From Marthasterias glacialis (lineage: Eukaryota; Echinodermata; Asteroidea; Forcipulatida; Asteriidae), in NCBI GenBank assembly GCA_911728455.2, contig OU452231.1, positions 12,617,838-12,681,837 of the forward strand: a DNA stretch of 64,000 bases. The letters run 5' to 3'. The stretch's first letter is position 1. Each line of letters starts with the position of its first letter. A model generated the notes under the pieces. That model ran no database searches. It saw only the letters and a list, made by a program, of their open reading frames with translations, and was not told the origin of the DNA. The position numbers were made by a program, and so were the translations under genes. Positions 26,549 to 38,400 of this stretch are shown here, piece after piece.

Positions 26549-26690
26549 ATGTGACTGCCACGTTGACCATTTTGGAAGTCAATAGGTATACATGTCAAGG
26601 CAGTATCGCCTAAAATTTGCCCTACACTGTATAACACACAGTGACATTGACTTCCAAAATGGCGCAACCAAGATTATTGTGATAATGACG
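26549..26690. repeat. TIR element with CCATTTTGGAAGTCAAT arms
   Basis: TGACCATTTTGGAAGTCAAT (26563-26583) is the inverse of ATTGACTTCCAAAATGGCGC (26646-26665). A related pair with TTTTGGGAGTCAA and TTGACTCCAAAAATGG lies at about 6018-6150. Confidence 0.6.
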
Positions 26691-26719
26691 TTACGTGAAT
26701 TGGGTCAATGTAAGAGCTG

Positions 26720-27005
26720 CGTGTCATGGCCGAGCGGTCTAGCGCACCGTACTCAAGTTCTGGTGGTCAAGTCATCGGGGTGTGGGTTCGAATCCCGGTA
26801 AGACACTTGTGTCCTTGAGCAAGATGCTTTACTATAATTGCTTCTCTTCACCCAGGGGTATAAATGGGTACCTGCGAGGGTAGAGGTTGATATTGTTTTT
26901 GAAAAAAGCCTTTGGAGCGCCGTGGCAGCTTGGGGCTGAATACTCCCCAGGGAGCTGAGAAAGATTACAGGAATGTTATTGGCCCAATGACCAGGACAAT
27001 AAGTG
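26720..27005 (+). repeat. tRNA-derived SINE, family C
   Basis: The head GTGTCATGGCCGAGCGGTCT and B-box GGTTCGAATCCC lead to a third body type: CACCCAGGGGTATAAATGGG, GTACCTGCGAGGG, TACTCCCCAGGGAGCTGAG and GGCCCAATGACCAGG. It lies between complexin and the propeller gene. Confidence 0.75.
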
Positions 27006-27299
27006 TACTGGGTGCTTTTGACAACACCAAAGCTTGAGCCTGGTGCACAAGGGACCGTTCGGCAAGTTTTGTTGGAAGTAAAATGGATTGACTAACTTTC
27101 AACTGTGAAACAAAGCGATTAGCTTGAAGAGGCATTACAGAGGTGCTGAAGAAACACAACTTTTTTGTTGTTCTCTAAGCTTCTCTCTTCGAGTCTTCAG
27201 CATCTTATGTGATGAAATTTTCCAAAAGTTGTACTTTAAAAAGTTGATGATTTAAATCGTTAAGTTCCAAGCAAAGAAAGAATTCTTAGAGCAAACCTG

Positions 27300-27610
27300 T
27301 TGATAGGCGGGAAAAGGCTACCCCTGCTCCCCTTCCTGCAAAGGATTCAACTTAAACTTGCCCTTCTAATCTTCAATTGCAACCATGAAGTCCCACAATA
27401 TCTCACCCAAATCCATTCAACTCTACACACCTGGGAGATCTGGCCTTCGATGTTGTTCTGACAGCGACACCACTAACGGTGCCCAGGACAACTTCCACCT
27501 TTGCAGGTGAAACATTTCTCCATCTCTGGAATAAGCTCCCAAACCACATAAGATCACTGGACACCACTACAACCTTCATGAAGAACGTTAACAACTTATC
27601 TGTTTTGATC
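27300..27610 (+). pseudogene. Non-LTR retrotransposon 3' end (CR1/L2-like), broken
   Basis: One frame gives QRIQLKLALLIFNCNHEVPQ and YLTQIH, the 'R-I-x-F-K-L-A-L-L-x-F-K-C-L...P-x-Y-L' tail found after the reverse transcriptase domain in CR1/L2/Jockey-type elements. A second frame continues with LTVPRTTSTFAGETFLHLWN and KLPNHIRSLDTTTTF, the family's 'V-P-R-T...F-x-x-x-A-x-x-x-W-N-x-L-P-x-x-I-R' ending. The change of frame shows decay. Only the last ~100 codons remain, consistent with 5' truncation. Confidence 0.7.
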
Positions 27611-28854
27611 TACCTAGTATTCTCCTGACTTAACGTTTTGCCTCTGTCGCCATTTGCCTGATAGCATTGCCCTGATCTAGATTGAAGTTGTTGCGATGTA
27701 TATAAACTGTTTATTATTAAAAATTAGAGATAAGTGTCCCATGTATTTGGGCTTGGATGAAAATGTATCATTGTTACATTTGTTGCTGAATCGCAGAGCA
27801 CCTCATCATAGGAAGGACTAAATTGAAGATGGTATTAATTTGCAATTTCAATATTTTCACTCTCAACAATTCCTGTTCCTAATGGTTTTTTTTCCCCGCC
27901 TAATAATAGTGCCAAAACAAATTTTGTTCTTACTCTTGCGGTGTCTGCAGATCTGCATGGAATGCATACAAGGATTTGTACGTAATCTTCAGTAAAGTCA
28001 CTCAGACTCAAAGTCCCTGGTCCGTTCTTATCTGCAATCAAGACTTGTTTGTTCATCCTTGATGGCATTTCAAGAGCTCCTATGATAAAATGTTCCCAAC
28101 GTCTAAGTCTCCGGGATTTGAGCTTAAGTGTGTTGGCTATGGAGCACAAGGACTTCATGGGAAACGAACGCCTGGCTTGGGAATTTTTTTTTTCTATCTT
28201 GCAGTTGAGTCCAAGTTGAATAAGCTAAAAACAGACTTCAGTTGTCAAATACATCTGTTGACTCCTTCAAACTTTGTATTAAGCAACTGATGTCTTGTCA
28301 GTTCACTGACATGTCATTCTATACTTTTTAACAAGTTATGCTATGGTTGAGTAATAAGTTCTCAAAAACAAATGCTAAAGTCAGTTCTGAATAGGGAAAT
28401 CATGCAAATGTACTCTTATTCGCTTTGCTTGAAAAACAATTACTTTGACAAAAATACTTTCTACGGTAAATTTAAACATTCATAAATACCCCAGACAGTT
28501 TATCCATTCTGATTGGTCAAGAGCATATCACATGGGGGTGTTTAAACGGCTGATACAGACAAGGCAGAGAGTGTTCATAACCAGTCAGCAATTATACTTA
28601 GGCGGGCACTAATTTTTGTGTAGCGTAATCAATACAAACCAGTACTCAATGTAAAGTCTATTAGTATGCGCCCGTATGGGCAACCATTGAGTGTCAGCAT
28701 TGCATGCAGTTTAACCCTTCACGAAGTGGAGCATGAGGACGCGACAGAAAATTGTCATGGATTTTCCTACATTATTACGCTTTTTAGCAAAAAGGGCATT
28801 TATGAATGGGAATAAAAGAGTAGTACCTAGGTCTTAAACAGCTGTTTAAAACCT

Positions 28855-28938
28855 TGCAGGGTCGTGGCCGTGTGATAAAGGACCTCGCCTTCGGCTCGGT
28901 CCTTTATCAGTCCTTTATCACACGGCCACAACCCTGCC
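28855..28938. repeat. Near-perfect hairpin palindrome
   Basis: GTCGTGGCCGTGTGATAAAG on the left is mirrored by CTTTATCACACGGCCACAAC on the right, with the end blocks GCAGGG/CCCTGC. The centre itself holds GACCTCGCCTTCGGCTCGGTC. Arms are about 28 bases. Confidence 0.7.
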
Positions 28939-29312
28939 AGTTTTCAGTTTTAAATTGCCTTTTAAGATCTCGGTCACTACTGTTTAATTCCCTTATTAAA
29001 CAACAAAAAAGAGATAGTTTATTACAGAAAGCTTACAATTTTATAGTTACTGTCCATAATTACCAAAGGGTTACAAAACGTAAATCCACTAAAAGGTATT
29101 TTGTAAAGGGAATCAGATAAGCATAATATATCACCAGATAGAAGTGAACTTGAGTGCGTTTGGAAGTGCAGAAACTTTTTAGAGTGTCAGATTAACATTT
29201 CTTTCCAGATAGATGGACAGATAAAATGGTTTATAAAGGAACTGTCATTGCAGCACAAGGGCTGAATTATATCATTTTGACATTTTGTTGATATTGTTAA
29301 TTACTATTATCT

Positions 29313-29509
29313 GGGCCCAATTTCATAGAGCTGCTTATCAGCAGACAATTTTGCGTAACAATTTTCTGCTAAGCAAAACTATGCAGGAAACCAGTCAAAG
29401 ACGGTACGCATGATATGGTGTTTTGGCTGGCAACCTTGTTCTGGTGAGCAAAATTGTTTTGTGCTTATCTTCTTTTCGTGCTTAAGCAGCTTTGACAAAA
29501 ATGGGGCCT
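29313..29509. repeat. GGGCCCAATTT element, complete with inverted ends
   Basis: It begins GGGCCCAATTTCATAGAGCT and ends AGCAGCTTTGACAAAAATGG plus GGCC, the inverse. Inside, TTTTCTGCTAAGCAAAA and GTTTTGGCTGGCAACCTTG run opposite to copy 1, so this copy is inverted relative to those in complexin. Confidence 0.7.
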
Positions 29510-29575
29510 GGTAAAATCAAGGGACCCTCCTTCACTTAACAACGGTAAGTTCGTCTTATTGAGTCCACACACAAA

Positions 29576-29728
29576 TCAAACTGAATCCAGCCATTGCTGG
29601 AGACGTTGTTGCACCCTGCTGTTGAACTGGGCGAGATCTGCAACAGTGCACGGCTCTTTCAACAGAGGGCATCGTAGGAGGTGTTCCATGGTCTTGGACT
29701 CGGTTCCACAGTCACAGATGGTTGGGAC
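29576..29728 (-). pseudogene. Non-LTR retrotransposon C-terminal Zn-knuckle fragment
   Basis: The minus strand reads PTICDCGTESKTMEHLLRCP, then LLKEPCTVADL and QRLQQWLDSV followed by a stop. 'C-x-C-G-x-x-x-x-T-M-x-H-L-L-x-C-P' is the C-terminal cysteine motif of many animal non-LTR reverse transcriptases. About 50 codons stay open with the natural stop, so the fragment is young or was truncated without later mutation. No upstream reverse transcriptase is present on either side. Confidence 0.7.
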
Positions 29729-29763
29729 AACGGTAAGTGTTTGGGGTTCTTTTATAAAAGAAG

Positions 29764-30116
29764 CGCGTCATGGCCGAGCGGTCTAGTGCATGGTTAAGTG
29801 CATGGCTAAGAACTTGAGTTGTGGTGGTTAAGTAATCAGGGTGTGGGTTCGAATCCCGGTCATGACACTCGTGTCCTTGAGCAAAATGCTTGACTATAAT
29901 TGCTTCTCTTCACCCAGGGGTATCAATGGGTACCTGCGAGGGTACAGCTTGATATTGTGTTTGAAAAATTCTTCAGAGCGCCACGGCAGCTCAGGGCTGT
30001 ATACTCCCCAGGGAGCTGAGAAAGATTACAAGGTTATTGGCCCAATGACCAGGGCACTAATGTAAAGCACATTGAGGCATTATTGTGAAATGCACTATAT
30101 AAAAACTAGTTATTAT
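29764..30116 (+). repeat. tRNA-derived SINE, family C
   Basis: It has the same body as the copy at 26720, with a fuller 3' end (AAAGCACATTGAGGCATT, GCACTATATAAAAACTAG). The head contains a small internal duplication around TGCATGGTTAAGTGCATGG. It begins about 35 bases after a retrotransposon fragment. Confidence 0.75.
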
Positions 30117-30192
30117 TGTTCTTTTTTTTATATGAATGTGATTTACACAACACCCCTTCAGGTTGTCCCATCAGAAGGAATCCCATTCAAAA

Positions 30193-30292
30193 GATAAAGC
30201 TATTATGGTTAAGTGTCTTGCTCGAGGACACAAGTGCCATGACCTCAACCCAGACTCCAACAACACCAGAATTGAGTCTGATGCACTAAACC
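30193..30292 (-). repeat. SINE head fragment, minus strand
   Basis: The reverse complement contains TCATGGCAC-like and GTGTCCTCGAGCAAGACACT blocks plus a decayed B-box. It lies 75 bases after the + strand family C copy, in opposite orientation. Confidence 0.5.
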
Positions 30293-30490
30293 AATCGTGA
30301 ACAACATATTCAGAACTGCATGTACTCAATAACCTCAAACAAAAAGGATACCACATAACACAAATGACAATCTGCTTTTAAGTATTATTTTATTTTCCTG
30401 CATGATTAAAACTTTAACTTATCAAAAAAATGTATGGTAAGTTTCATCAAACGACTATTAAAAATACAAAATGTGTCACCAAGTTAACCT

Positions 30491-30768
30491 CATGCCATTC
30501 TCCTTTTTGAGGTATGGCGGACACCATAGGAGTGCACCGTTTGGTTTGGGTGTATACAGACAGATTTACCCAACCCATAAAGTGTCCTGGTAATGTGTCC
30601 ACCATCTCAAAATGGCTTGTAATGTGTCCACCATTTTGAGATATGGTGGACCATAGAGCAAGGAACATGGGTGGACACATTACCAGGGCACTAATTGGTT
30701 TGGTTGATTAGTCTATCTACACCAAAACCAAACATGTCCGCCATACTTCAAAAAGGCTAATGGCATTG
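30491..30768. repeat. Nested palindromic TIR element
   Basis: The outer arms pair ATGCCATTCTCCTTTTTGAG, GTATGGCGGACA and GTTTGGTTTGGGTGTA with their inverses at the right end (TACACCAAAACCAAACATG, TGTCCGCCATAC, AAAAAGGCTAATGGCAT). An inner pair (CCTGGTAATGTGTCCACCAT ... GGTGGACACATTACCAGG) forms a second palindrome within. Confidence 0.65.
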
Positions 30769-31635
30769 TACTCCATGACACACAAGTACCCACACGTCTG
30801 TCGACCCACACCTCTGTCGTCTGTCGACTTCTCTTTGTTCTCCCATTACCTGAACTTACTTTTTTTTAGCAACGTCCCCATTGGTTTTGTACACGAAAGC
30901 CAAGCGAGGGGGTCCTCATTCTCAGCAAAACACCTGGATCCCTTTTGGTAAAGTCCTCGGTTTCAACGGGTAGAAACCCCCACTTCCCAAATCTTAAAAA
31001 TGCGTGCAAAACTGCACAGTGATGAGGAGCCAGTTCCTATCCTGCAATGCATGACTTGCACACTTTTAATCAATATTATTTCTGTATACATTGGTCGATA
31101 TTCTTTCTAATATCAATCAATAATAGTTAAATGGGTGGCAAATGAGATCCAACCAGCAGGTTCTTATCTCCGAGGCAAAAATGGACGACATACAAACAAG
31201 CACATGTACTTAAACTTTGGCATTTACACTAGAAATATTAGCAGTTGCCAGTATTTCCAAAAAACATTGATACAAATACTACTTTGCTTTTCAAGCAGAC
31301 ACTTTTTACAAACACTTTATTAAACCTATTCTACTTTTCTTTTTAAAGGTTAGTCTGGTCTGTGTACTGCTATCTTCTTTTTATTGTAAAATGACAGACT
31401 CAAAAAAAGCAACAGAAATTTCTGTTAACCAGTTGCTGCTGGGATTCTTTTTGTGGTTGTTGTCTCGTCCCCCTGGCGGGATTCTTTTGGCGGAATTGTC
31501 GGAATAATTTTTCTTTGAGGGTACCGCTGGCACAAAGAAACCCTGTCTTGACTATGCCAAGAGAAGAAAGATTCTCTTTATTGTATCGTCCCTTTTGTTT
31601 TCTAGACTGAAAAAATGTCAAATTCACACACCGTG

Positions 31636-31790
31636 AACTGCAAAACATCGGCCGTTACCTACAGCATAGGAGTGGTACTAAACACCAAACCACAGTCTCC
31701 GATTGCCGGCTCACTCTGACTTACCTCCATTGAGCCGAAATACAATGAATAAACAATGGTGGAAGCCTCTCTATGCCTCGTAATCCTCCT
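31636..31790. repeat. Dispersed repeat with GGCTCAATGGAGGTAAGT (copy 1)
   Basis: GCAAAACATCGGCCGTTACC and ACTTACCTCCATTGAGCCGA are shared, partly inverted, with copies at 33700 and 37090. Downstream of the propeller gene. Confidence 0.5.
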
Positions 31791-32041
31791 CTTGGAAAAA
31801 AAGGACAAAGGTCTAGAAAAACCACCTCTCAATAGCCAAATACTGGCAAAATATTCAAGATATTTATTTGTGTGGGTGAAACAAAGCGCTAGAGGGCATG
31901 TGGTATTCCGAAATAACACAATGGTGTCTTTACATGGCTTCTGTTTCCAGGCAGGGGAAAAATTTGCGCATTTTCACGTCATCTGGCGCATACTGGTTAA
32001 AGATGGCCAACATAAGCTACAAAATTTCAGACACAGTCTCT

Positions 32042-32047
32042 TTTAAT
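32042..32047 (-). terminator. Possible polyadenylation signal of propeller gene
   Basis: ATTAAA on the minus strand lies about 37 bases after the stop codon, in AT-rich sequence. It is the commonest variant of AATAAA. The position is plausible, but the cleavage site cannot be read from sequence alone. Confidence 0.35.
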
Positions 32048-32083
32048 AAGTCACATTAATGAAAGCCCTGTGCAACTTGCCTT

Positions 32084-32467
32084 CTAAACACGACTCAGGA
32101 AATCAGAAGAATTGAGCATCTTAGTGTCGTTACTGAAAGTTCCGTTTGCTGCAAATTCCTGCGGCAGGCTAATGCAAGCCTTGACGACCCTTCCGATACA
32201 CAGACCCCCTTGCTCATACCCCTTAATCAAACCAAAGGCGTTGGAGGCGGCACGAATATCCCCAAAGATTTCATAAATGTCCTCGTAGAGGATCAGCAAA
32301 ATGTCTAGGGTGTCGATCAAAAATTTCACGCATTTCCCTTCCGTGCAGGAGACGAGATCCTTAATGAACTTCTCCAAGGATTTTGCGATGTCAGTTTGGA
32401 GGCAAACTGTTAGGGTGTCCTTGACATCAATGAGGGCCATTCCAAATAGCTGCAGTCCTTTAAACAC
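32084..32467 (-). CDS. Propeller gene last exon: Cys-bearing helical domain
   Basis: The acceptor TTTTCTAG opens on GTGTTTAAAGG in phase 0, and the frame stays open for 127 codons to a stop at 32086-32084. The segment is helical and amphipathic (LEKFIKDLVSCTEGKCVKFL; LDILLILYEDIYEIFGDI) with six cysteines spaced as C...C-x4-C...C-x7-C plus one earlier, which suggests disulfide bonds in a secreted helical bundle. I do not recognise the family with certainty; it resembles helical C-terminal modules of uncharacterised secreted proteins. Two N-glycosylation sequons (NGT, NDT) lie near the end. Confidence 0.88.
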   Translation of the reverse strand: MFKGLQLFGMALIDVKDTLTVCLQTDIAKSLEKFIKDLVSCTEGKCVKFLIDTLDILLILYEDIYEIFGDIRAASNAFGLIKGYEQGGLCIGRVVKACISLPQEFAANGTFSNDTKMLNSSDFLSRV

Positions 32468-35400
32468 CTAGAAAAGAAAAGGAAAAGGTCGATTTTAAGA
32501 CACGGCTCGAAATTATTCTTCATAAGACACTTCCCGGTGAAAATTGGAAAACTGAATCTTCAGCTGCCACTTGAGAGAGAGCTAAATCAGGGAGTCCGTA
32601 ACACAACTTTCTGACACAAAGAAAATACCTCTTAAAAGATTTCTTAAAGTTGTGCCTTGAAGCCACCATCTAGTAATGAAATTTGTTTTAGTTTCAGGCA
32701 CAAAACATGTGAAAGAGAACTACCATTGGCAGACCCAGGAGCTTCTCAGTTTCAGTAAGTTGATTTGTTTGACTTCAGTTTGGCTCGTAAAATTACAAAC
32801 ATTTTTAATTAGCATCACAAAGCCTCCCCGTTGGGATAGCACATTTTCACAGCCTTGTCATCAAGGCTAGAGTTTATCTAGTGAGGGCTATACTTTGTTT
32901 GGGTTGTTACAGCTCAGTGCATTTGAAACTAGAAGACAACTAATAACCAGTCCCGGAACCCTGCCAGGCTTTAATCATAAGCTTTTAACCTTTCAGCCGC
33001 CCTCTAGTTATAAAATTTGTACTAATTTTAGGCAACCAAATGTGGAAGAGAACTTCCAATGGCAGATCCAGAGGGAGTGGTAGGGGCGCTGGTAACCACC
33101 CCCGCTTCTCCCCGGCAGAATAAATCGAACACCTGCAAGACCCCCCAAAAATGACTCTACACACCCCCTTCCCCACCCCACCCCATCCACCAAATGAGTC
33201 CACAGATCCTCTTTAAGATTTGAGGAAAGCAGAAATGGATCCTCACCTGTTTATCCTCAAAAGCTTGAAAGGATTGTCTGAATGTGGCAATGGTCTTGTT
33301 CCCGTCCTCCACGCACTCTTCGAAGTTGGTGTTCTTAGCACCCAGACCGAGAAATATTCCCCGATAGACCTGCACCCATTCCTCCTCCTGACTGCCGTTG
33401 TAGTATTCCACACCTGAAAAATTCAAATATGTCAATCTTAACCAGTTCGCTACGGAGGACCCAGTAATAGGCCGCACTCTTATAACACACAGAAGAGTTC
33501 TTATAAATTGGCAATTGTGTAAAAATGGAATACCGGAACGAAATTCGCCTGGACATTCCATTGTGGAGCGTGCACAGTACATGTACTCACCATGGAATGC
33601 TCCATTTCTCCCAAAGAAAGAGGGACAGAGGGTACTGGAATGAATGCTCTAAATCTTCCTTTTTTCTGGGGGTTATTGTGTAATCCCCTATTCCAGGCCC
33701 TTGTCCTTTTGCTACAAGAAGAGGATTACGGGAGATCAAGAGGCTGCCACCTTTGTTTTTCATTGTAGTTCGGCTCAATGGGAGGTAAGTCCGAGTGAAC
33801 CAAGTCCACCTAGATTCCAGCTATGGGACCAATTATCGGCTGTGGCTCATGGCCAAGGTTTTGTGATTCACACCGATTGCATCTCATATTTTCTCATAAG
33901 AGAACAACAAATCCTAGTACTTTCTATGAGAAACTTTGTTGTCTTGGCATTGTTAAGTCAGGGTTTCATTGAGGGAAAAAAAAAATAAATTCGGCAATTC
34001 CCCCCTCCCCCCCAAAAAAAAAAAAATTGCTGCACAGATGCCCGGTAAAGATTTTTAATACTGAAGCAAAGTGGTTAAAGGTATCGTCTTATCCTTCCTC
34101 AATGTCAGCATAAATAAACAGTTAGTTAATACAGTCTTCATTACTGAAACAACAGAGGGCGCTACACAGGTGTTTTTCTAGTTTGTGGGTGCACTACACT
34201 AAATACAGAGAAATCTGTGCACTGAGCCTCATTAATAAAATGTAAACCCACTGTATGTAAACTTTTTCTTTTAAGTCAAAGATTTGAAGGTCCTTGCTGT
34301 TATGGATTGTTGAAAAATGGCCCAACAATAAGCCCCTGGGGATGTTGACTTTCAACCTGGAGCATTTTGGGTACACTGGCCCTCTAAAAATGGAGTCTGG
34401 CCAGTTTACTCGTTCACTAAGAGTGTTTTTATTTTTGATCAGCCTACCAAAAATTTTCAACGGCTAACCTACTAAAAATTGAAAAGAAAAATGAAGTTTA
34501 GTTGTCAGAAAATATATTTGATTTGTTTTCTAAAGGCTGAGAGATGTTTAAATATTGTTTGAATATTTTTAAATATTTCGCATTTAGTATTGGTTGCTAT
34601 GGGAGCCTATTTAGTGTGGTGCACCCTTGTGGACTGGTCTCCTTTCTTAAAGGAGCTGTGTCATCGTGATTATAGCAGGCCTGTGGCTGTACATGGAAAG
34701 ATGAACTCTCACCCAGATACTGCACACATGCGCGCTTGCGATAAAATCACAAAAGGTGCTGTCTTTGTCAAACTGTGGATAAAGACAGGCTTTGGTATGA
34801 CCCATTCAATAGTGCATTACACACAGCACTTAGCTAATATCGAAGACCTAGACCCTTGTCAAAATCACGGCTTTGGCTCTGGCTTTGGCTCTGCCAGTTA
34901 TAAAGACGAACACTTGCAGCGTGGGGCTTCAAACAGGCAGACGAAGCCCAAATCTTAGCCAAAGACGAAGCCATGGTTTCATAATGATCACCAGCCGTGT
35001 TGGAAGTTAGTGCTATTGCATCTCGTATACATCTCTGTCCCCTGCAAATGTGCTATGAATTCCTTTATTCCACTCGCGCTAATGGGATAACTAGAAAAAG
35101 AAGACGCAGACTAGTATCTTGATCGCTACAGTTTTGTACTTACTCTTGTTGATGACACTGACAAACTGTCTGTTGACAAGGTAGCGTACATCATATCTTC
35201 CGTCTGGTAACAGGGATGCCATCTGGACCGTTCCTTTGGGCACGGCGGAACTTTTTGGATTCTGTTCCCCTTGTACGTATCTACAATACAACATCATTTT
35301 TTTTTAATTCATTCTGGTATATTGTCAACTTAAATTCACTTTCCATGCTTTTACTTAGCTTGGTGATTACAACTTGATTGTTGGTTTTTTCAGGTGTTTA

Positions 35401-38400
35401 TTTGCTTAGTTGAACATGTCTGGTTTTTATGGTGTCTCAAAACAAGACTTCCTAATTAGATTAGAGCTTGAGTCCGGTGTTATTATCCGCTTGGCCACGA
35501 CACACTATATATTTCTTAATTAATTAAAGTCGAAAAACTCACATAAAATCCACGTATTGGTCATTGTCGGCACCTGCTGGATAAATACCAATCCAGTCCA
35601 TATTTGTTGCCTCATCCAGAGGGACGGACCATGATGCAATGAGGTTGGTTCCGGATGCCACTCTGCTGGGTTTTACATTCAGGGACCCTTGTTGTTCCAC
35701 TAGGGTCACCTAGAAATGTACAGGGTTGATCACTTTTAAAAAAAGATGGTAAGTTTCAATCTGAAAGCTCACCGATTTCCAAGTTCATATCAGTACCAAC
35801 CCCTCCAGAGAAATGAATCCCTTGCATAAATGACGTCACACGCTCAAACAGCACCCTCACCGAGAGTTGTGCGTGGCATGTACATTCGTGCACATCCCAA
35901 AAGGGTATATACAGCCCTCAGATATACTGACATTGAGGAAACGGCAATGGACCTTTCCCATGAAATATTCTAATTGCATTCACGCATGCGTACAGACCCT
36001 GTTGGTTGGCAAACGCCATTGAAATGTGCACAAAGCAGACGCACAAAGCGCGTACGTGTCACGCGCCCATCAGTCCCATGCAAAAGGGCGCACTGTTCCC
36101 AAAATTTTGCCAACCAAAATGTAAGTGCACACGCGCGATGTCCAATTTACATATTTCATGGGAAAGGTCTATTGAAGACCCCCCCCCCAAATCATCATTG
36201 TTTATATCAATTGCTGCATTCAAATAGGCCCCTGTATTAGTAGGTAACACTTTGTTTACATTATGTGTTTTCCTATGGGAGCTTCGAATTTGTAGCCCCC
36301 CTCATTCCCTGGTCCCCACCATAAGAAAACGCACATGTAAACAAAGCGTAGCGTCATCAATACATGGGTCTATAGACTAATCCAAGCAGCTTGTTCATTG
36401 GCATTTACACCACCGCAAGAATGGCAGCCACACACGCGCGCCGACACACACGCACTGTGAATCCTCCAATTCTGATTTGTACAATATGCGTGCTGACATG
36501 CGTATCATGTCACATGCGCGTGCGGAGGCCATAGCTGCGGTGGTGTAAAACACTATAAACGAGGGCTGCTCGGATTGGTGTATTGGCACACGTACGTTTG
36601 CACACAAAAATTAATCTTAAGTAGTCTCAGTTTCCTCCTCCCCCCTCCCTTTGTGGCTCAGGGACTCAATGCATTTGTTATTACTTACACGTCCATCGCT
36701 TCCTAAACCAAACACTTTCCACCATATCTTCTCGTCTCTGGTGATGTAGGGTTTACTGATGATAGGCTGAGTAAGGTAGCCTCTGGGTACCTCCTGCCAT
36801 GAGGTCCAGCCGTCTCCACGCTGAAGCTGCCAAGAATGCCATAATCTGAAGAAGTGAAAAAAACACATAGTCAAGAACTATTCAGGTAATTATTTTATGG
36901 TTTGTATTTAAACGATAAATTGGCAACACTTCTTAACCATTTTGTGCCAGGGTCTTCAAAATGTTTCCGTGCACCCCCAAAGGGATTAAGTTTTTGGAAT
37001 GGCTGGATTAATTTTAAAAGAATATCATAATCACAATGAAACACTGACTACAAAAAGCAAAGACAACAAAGGTTCTCATAGAAAGCACCTGGAGTTATTG
37101 TCCTCTTTCGAGAAAATGAGAGATGTTCGGCCGAATTGCAAAACCTTGGCCGTAATCCACGGCTGATAATCTGCCCCATGGCCAGAATAACAAAGGGACA
37201 AAGGTTTGCAATCGGTGATTACACAATAACCACCGCAAAAAGGGAGATTTAGAGCATGAGTTCCAGTACCTTCTGTTCCTCTTTGTACAAAAGAAACAAG
37301 GCATTGCATGGTGAGTGTATGCACTGTGCTTACTCCACAATGGAGTGTCCGAGTGTTGATGTTCCTGTATTCTGATTTTACACGATGGCATGTTTATGCG
37401 TCATCTGATTTCTAGCAGGTAATATATCGCCGCGTATGAACGTCTTCCGGTGTTAAATGGTTGAAAACAATCATAAAATAACCCAACATTCATTTCGGTT
37501 CCCCATGTAAGAACAGTTATTAAAATAATAAATAACACTAACACTCCACTTGTGTCTACAGTAAACAACTCTCCGCCTAGATGTACATTGGTGCCTGCCG
37601 CAATGATGTTAGCGCCCTCTGTAGGCGGCATTTTGCCGCCAAGGCCATACCACAAGCCCCAGGTGCAATAGCCCCATAGGTTGTCCACCCCGTCACATGT
37701 CGTCTGCCAAATCTGTTTGACCACTCCATCTGCTCCAAGCGAGAAGACTTGAAGAACGCCGTTGAAGAAGCTGTGAGACATCACTATGGCAACGGGACGA
37801 CTCATCTTACTTTCTCTTGTTTGGCCAAGACCTACATCAGTATTGATACAGACCGAAAGTATTTAAATACAACTCAACAAAAAAGCAAAACTTCTCAGGG
37901 TACAAGTACAGGGATTTTCCAGAACTTAGGCAAAGGTAAGTCTCGAAACCGATCCAAACTATAGTTAGGCCGATTCTAAAGTTGGGACGAAACTAGTTGT
38001 TCATCTTTAAGGCCTGCTCATACTTCACACGAAAGCGATTGCGTAGCAAATTTTGGTGAGGCAAACAATCAGTTTGCCTCGATTTCCAATTGTGACGCAA
38101 GAAAATTTGCCTAGCTTTCGCAATTCGAGTATGAGTCGGGTTCCATGCTTCTTCTGACTGCATTCTGCTCCATTCTTTTCACTCCTTTTCCACCTCACTG
38201 CTTCATTACACTATAAATTGTATGTGTGAGTTGCGTTGTCACTTGGCCTTAAAACAAAACTCTAATAGGGATGAAACAAAAGGTAATTTAATAACAATGT
38301 TTGCATTTATACCACTGGTCTTTTTTGTTGGTAAGCAGTTCGTAACAGCCAATTCCTGTTTTTAAAATCCTACCTAGGGTACTCATTCCAAATCAGTAAA

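Larger units (their letters stand above)
21306..32041. other. Intergenic DNA between complexin and the propeller gene
   Basis: Probably starts with a long complexin 3' UTR; AATAAA candidates occur at 23765 and about 25912-25920, but the end is unknown. The rest holds the retrotransposon fragments, SINEs and palindromic elements listed separately. Between about 22650 and 24900 I see no feature beyond AT-rich DNA. Confidence 0.45.

Noticed and set aside
27835..28158. 107-codon minus-strand open frame
   Set aside because: Composition is somewhat protein-like, but no family was recognised and no splice or promoter context supports it.
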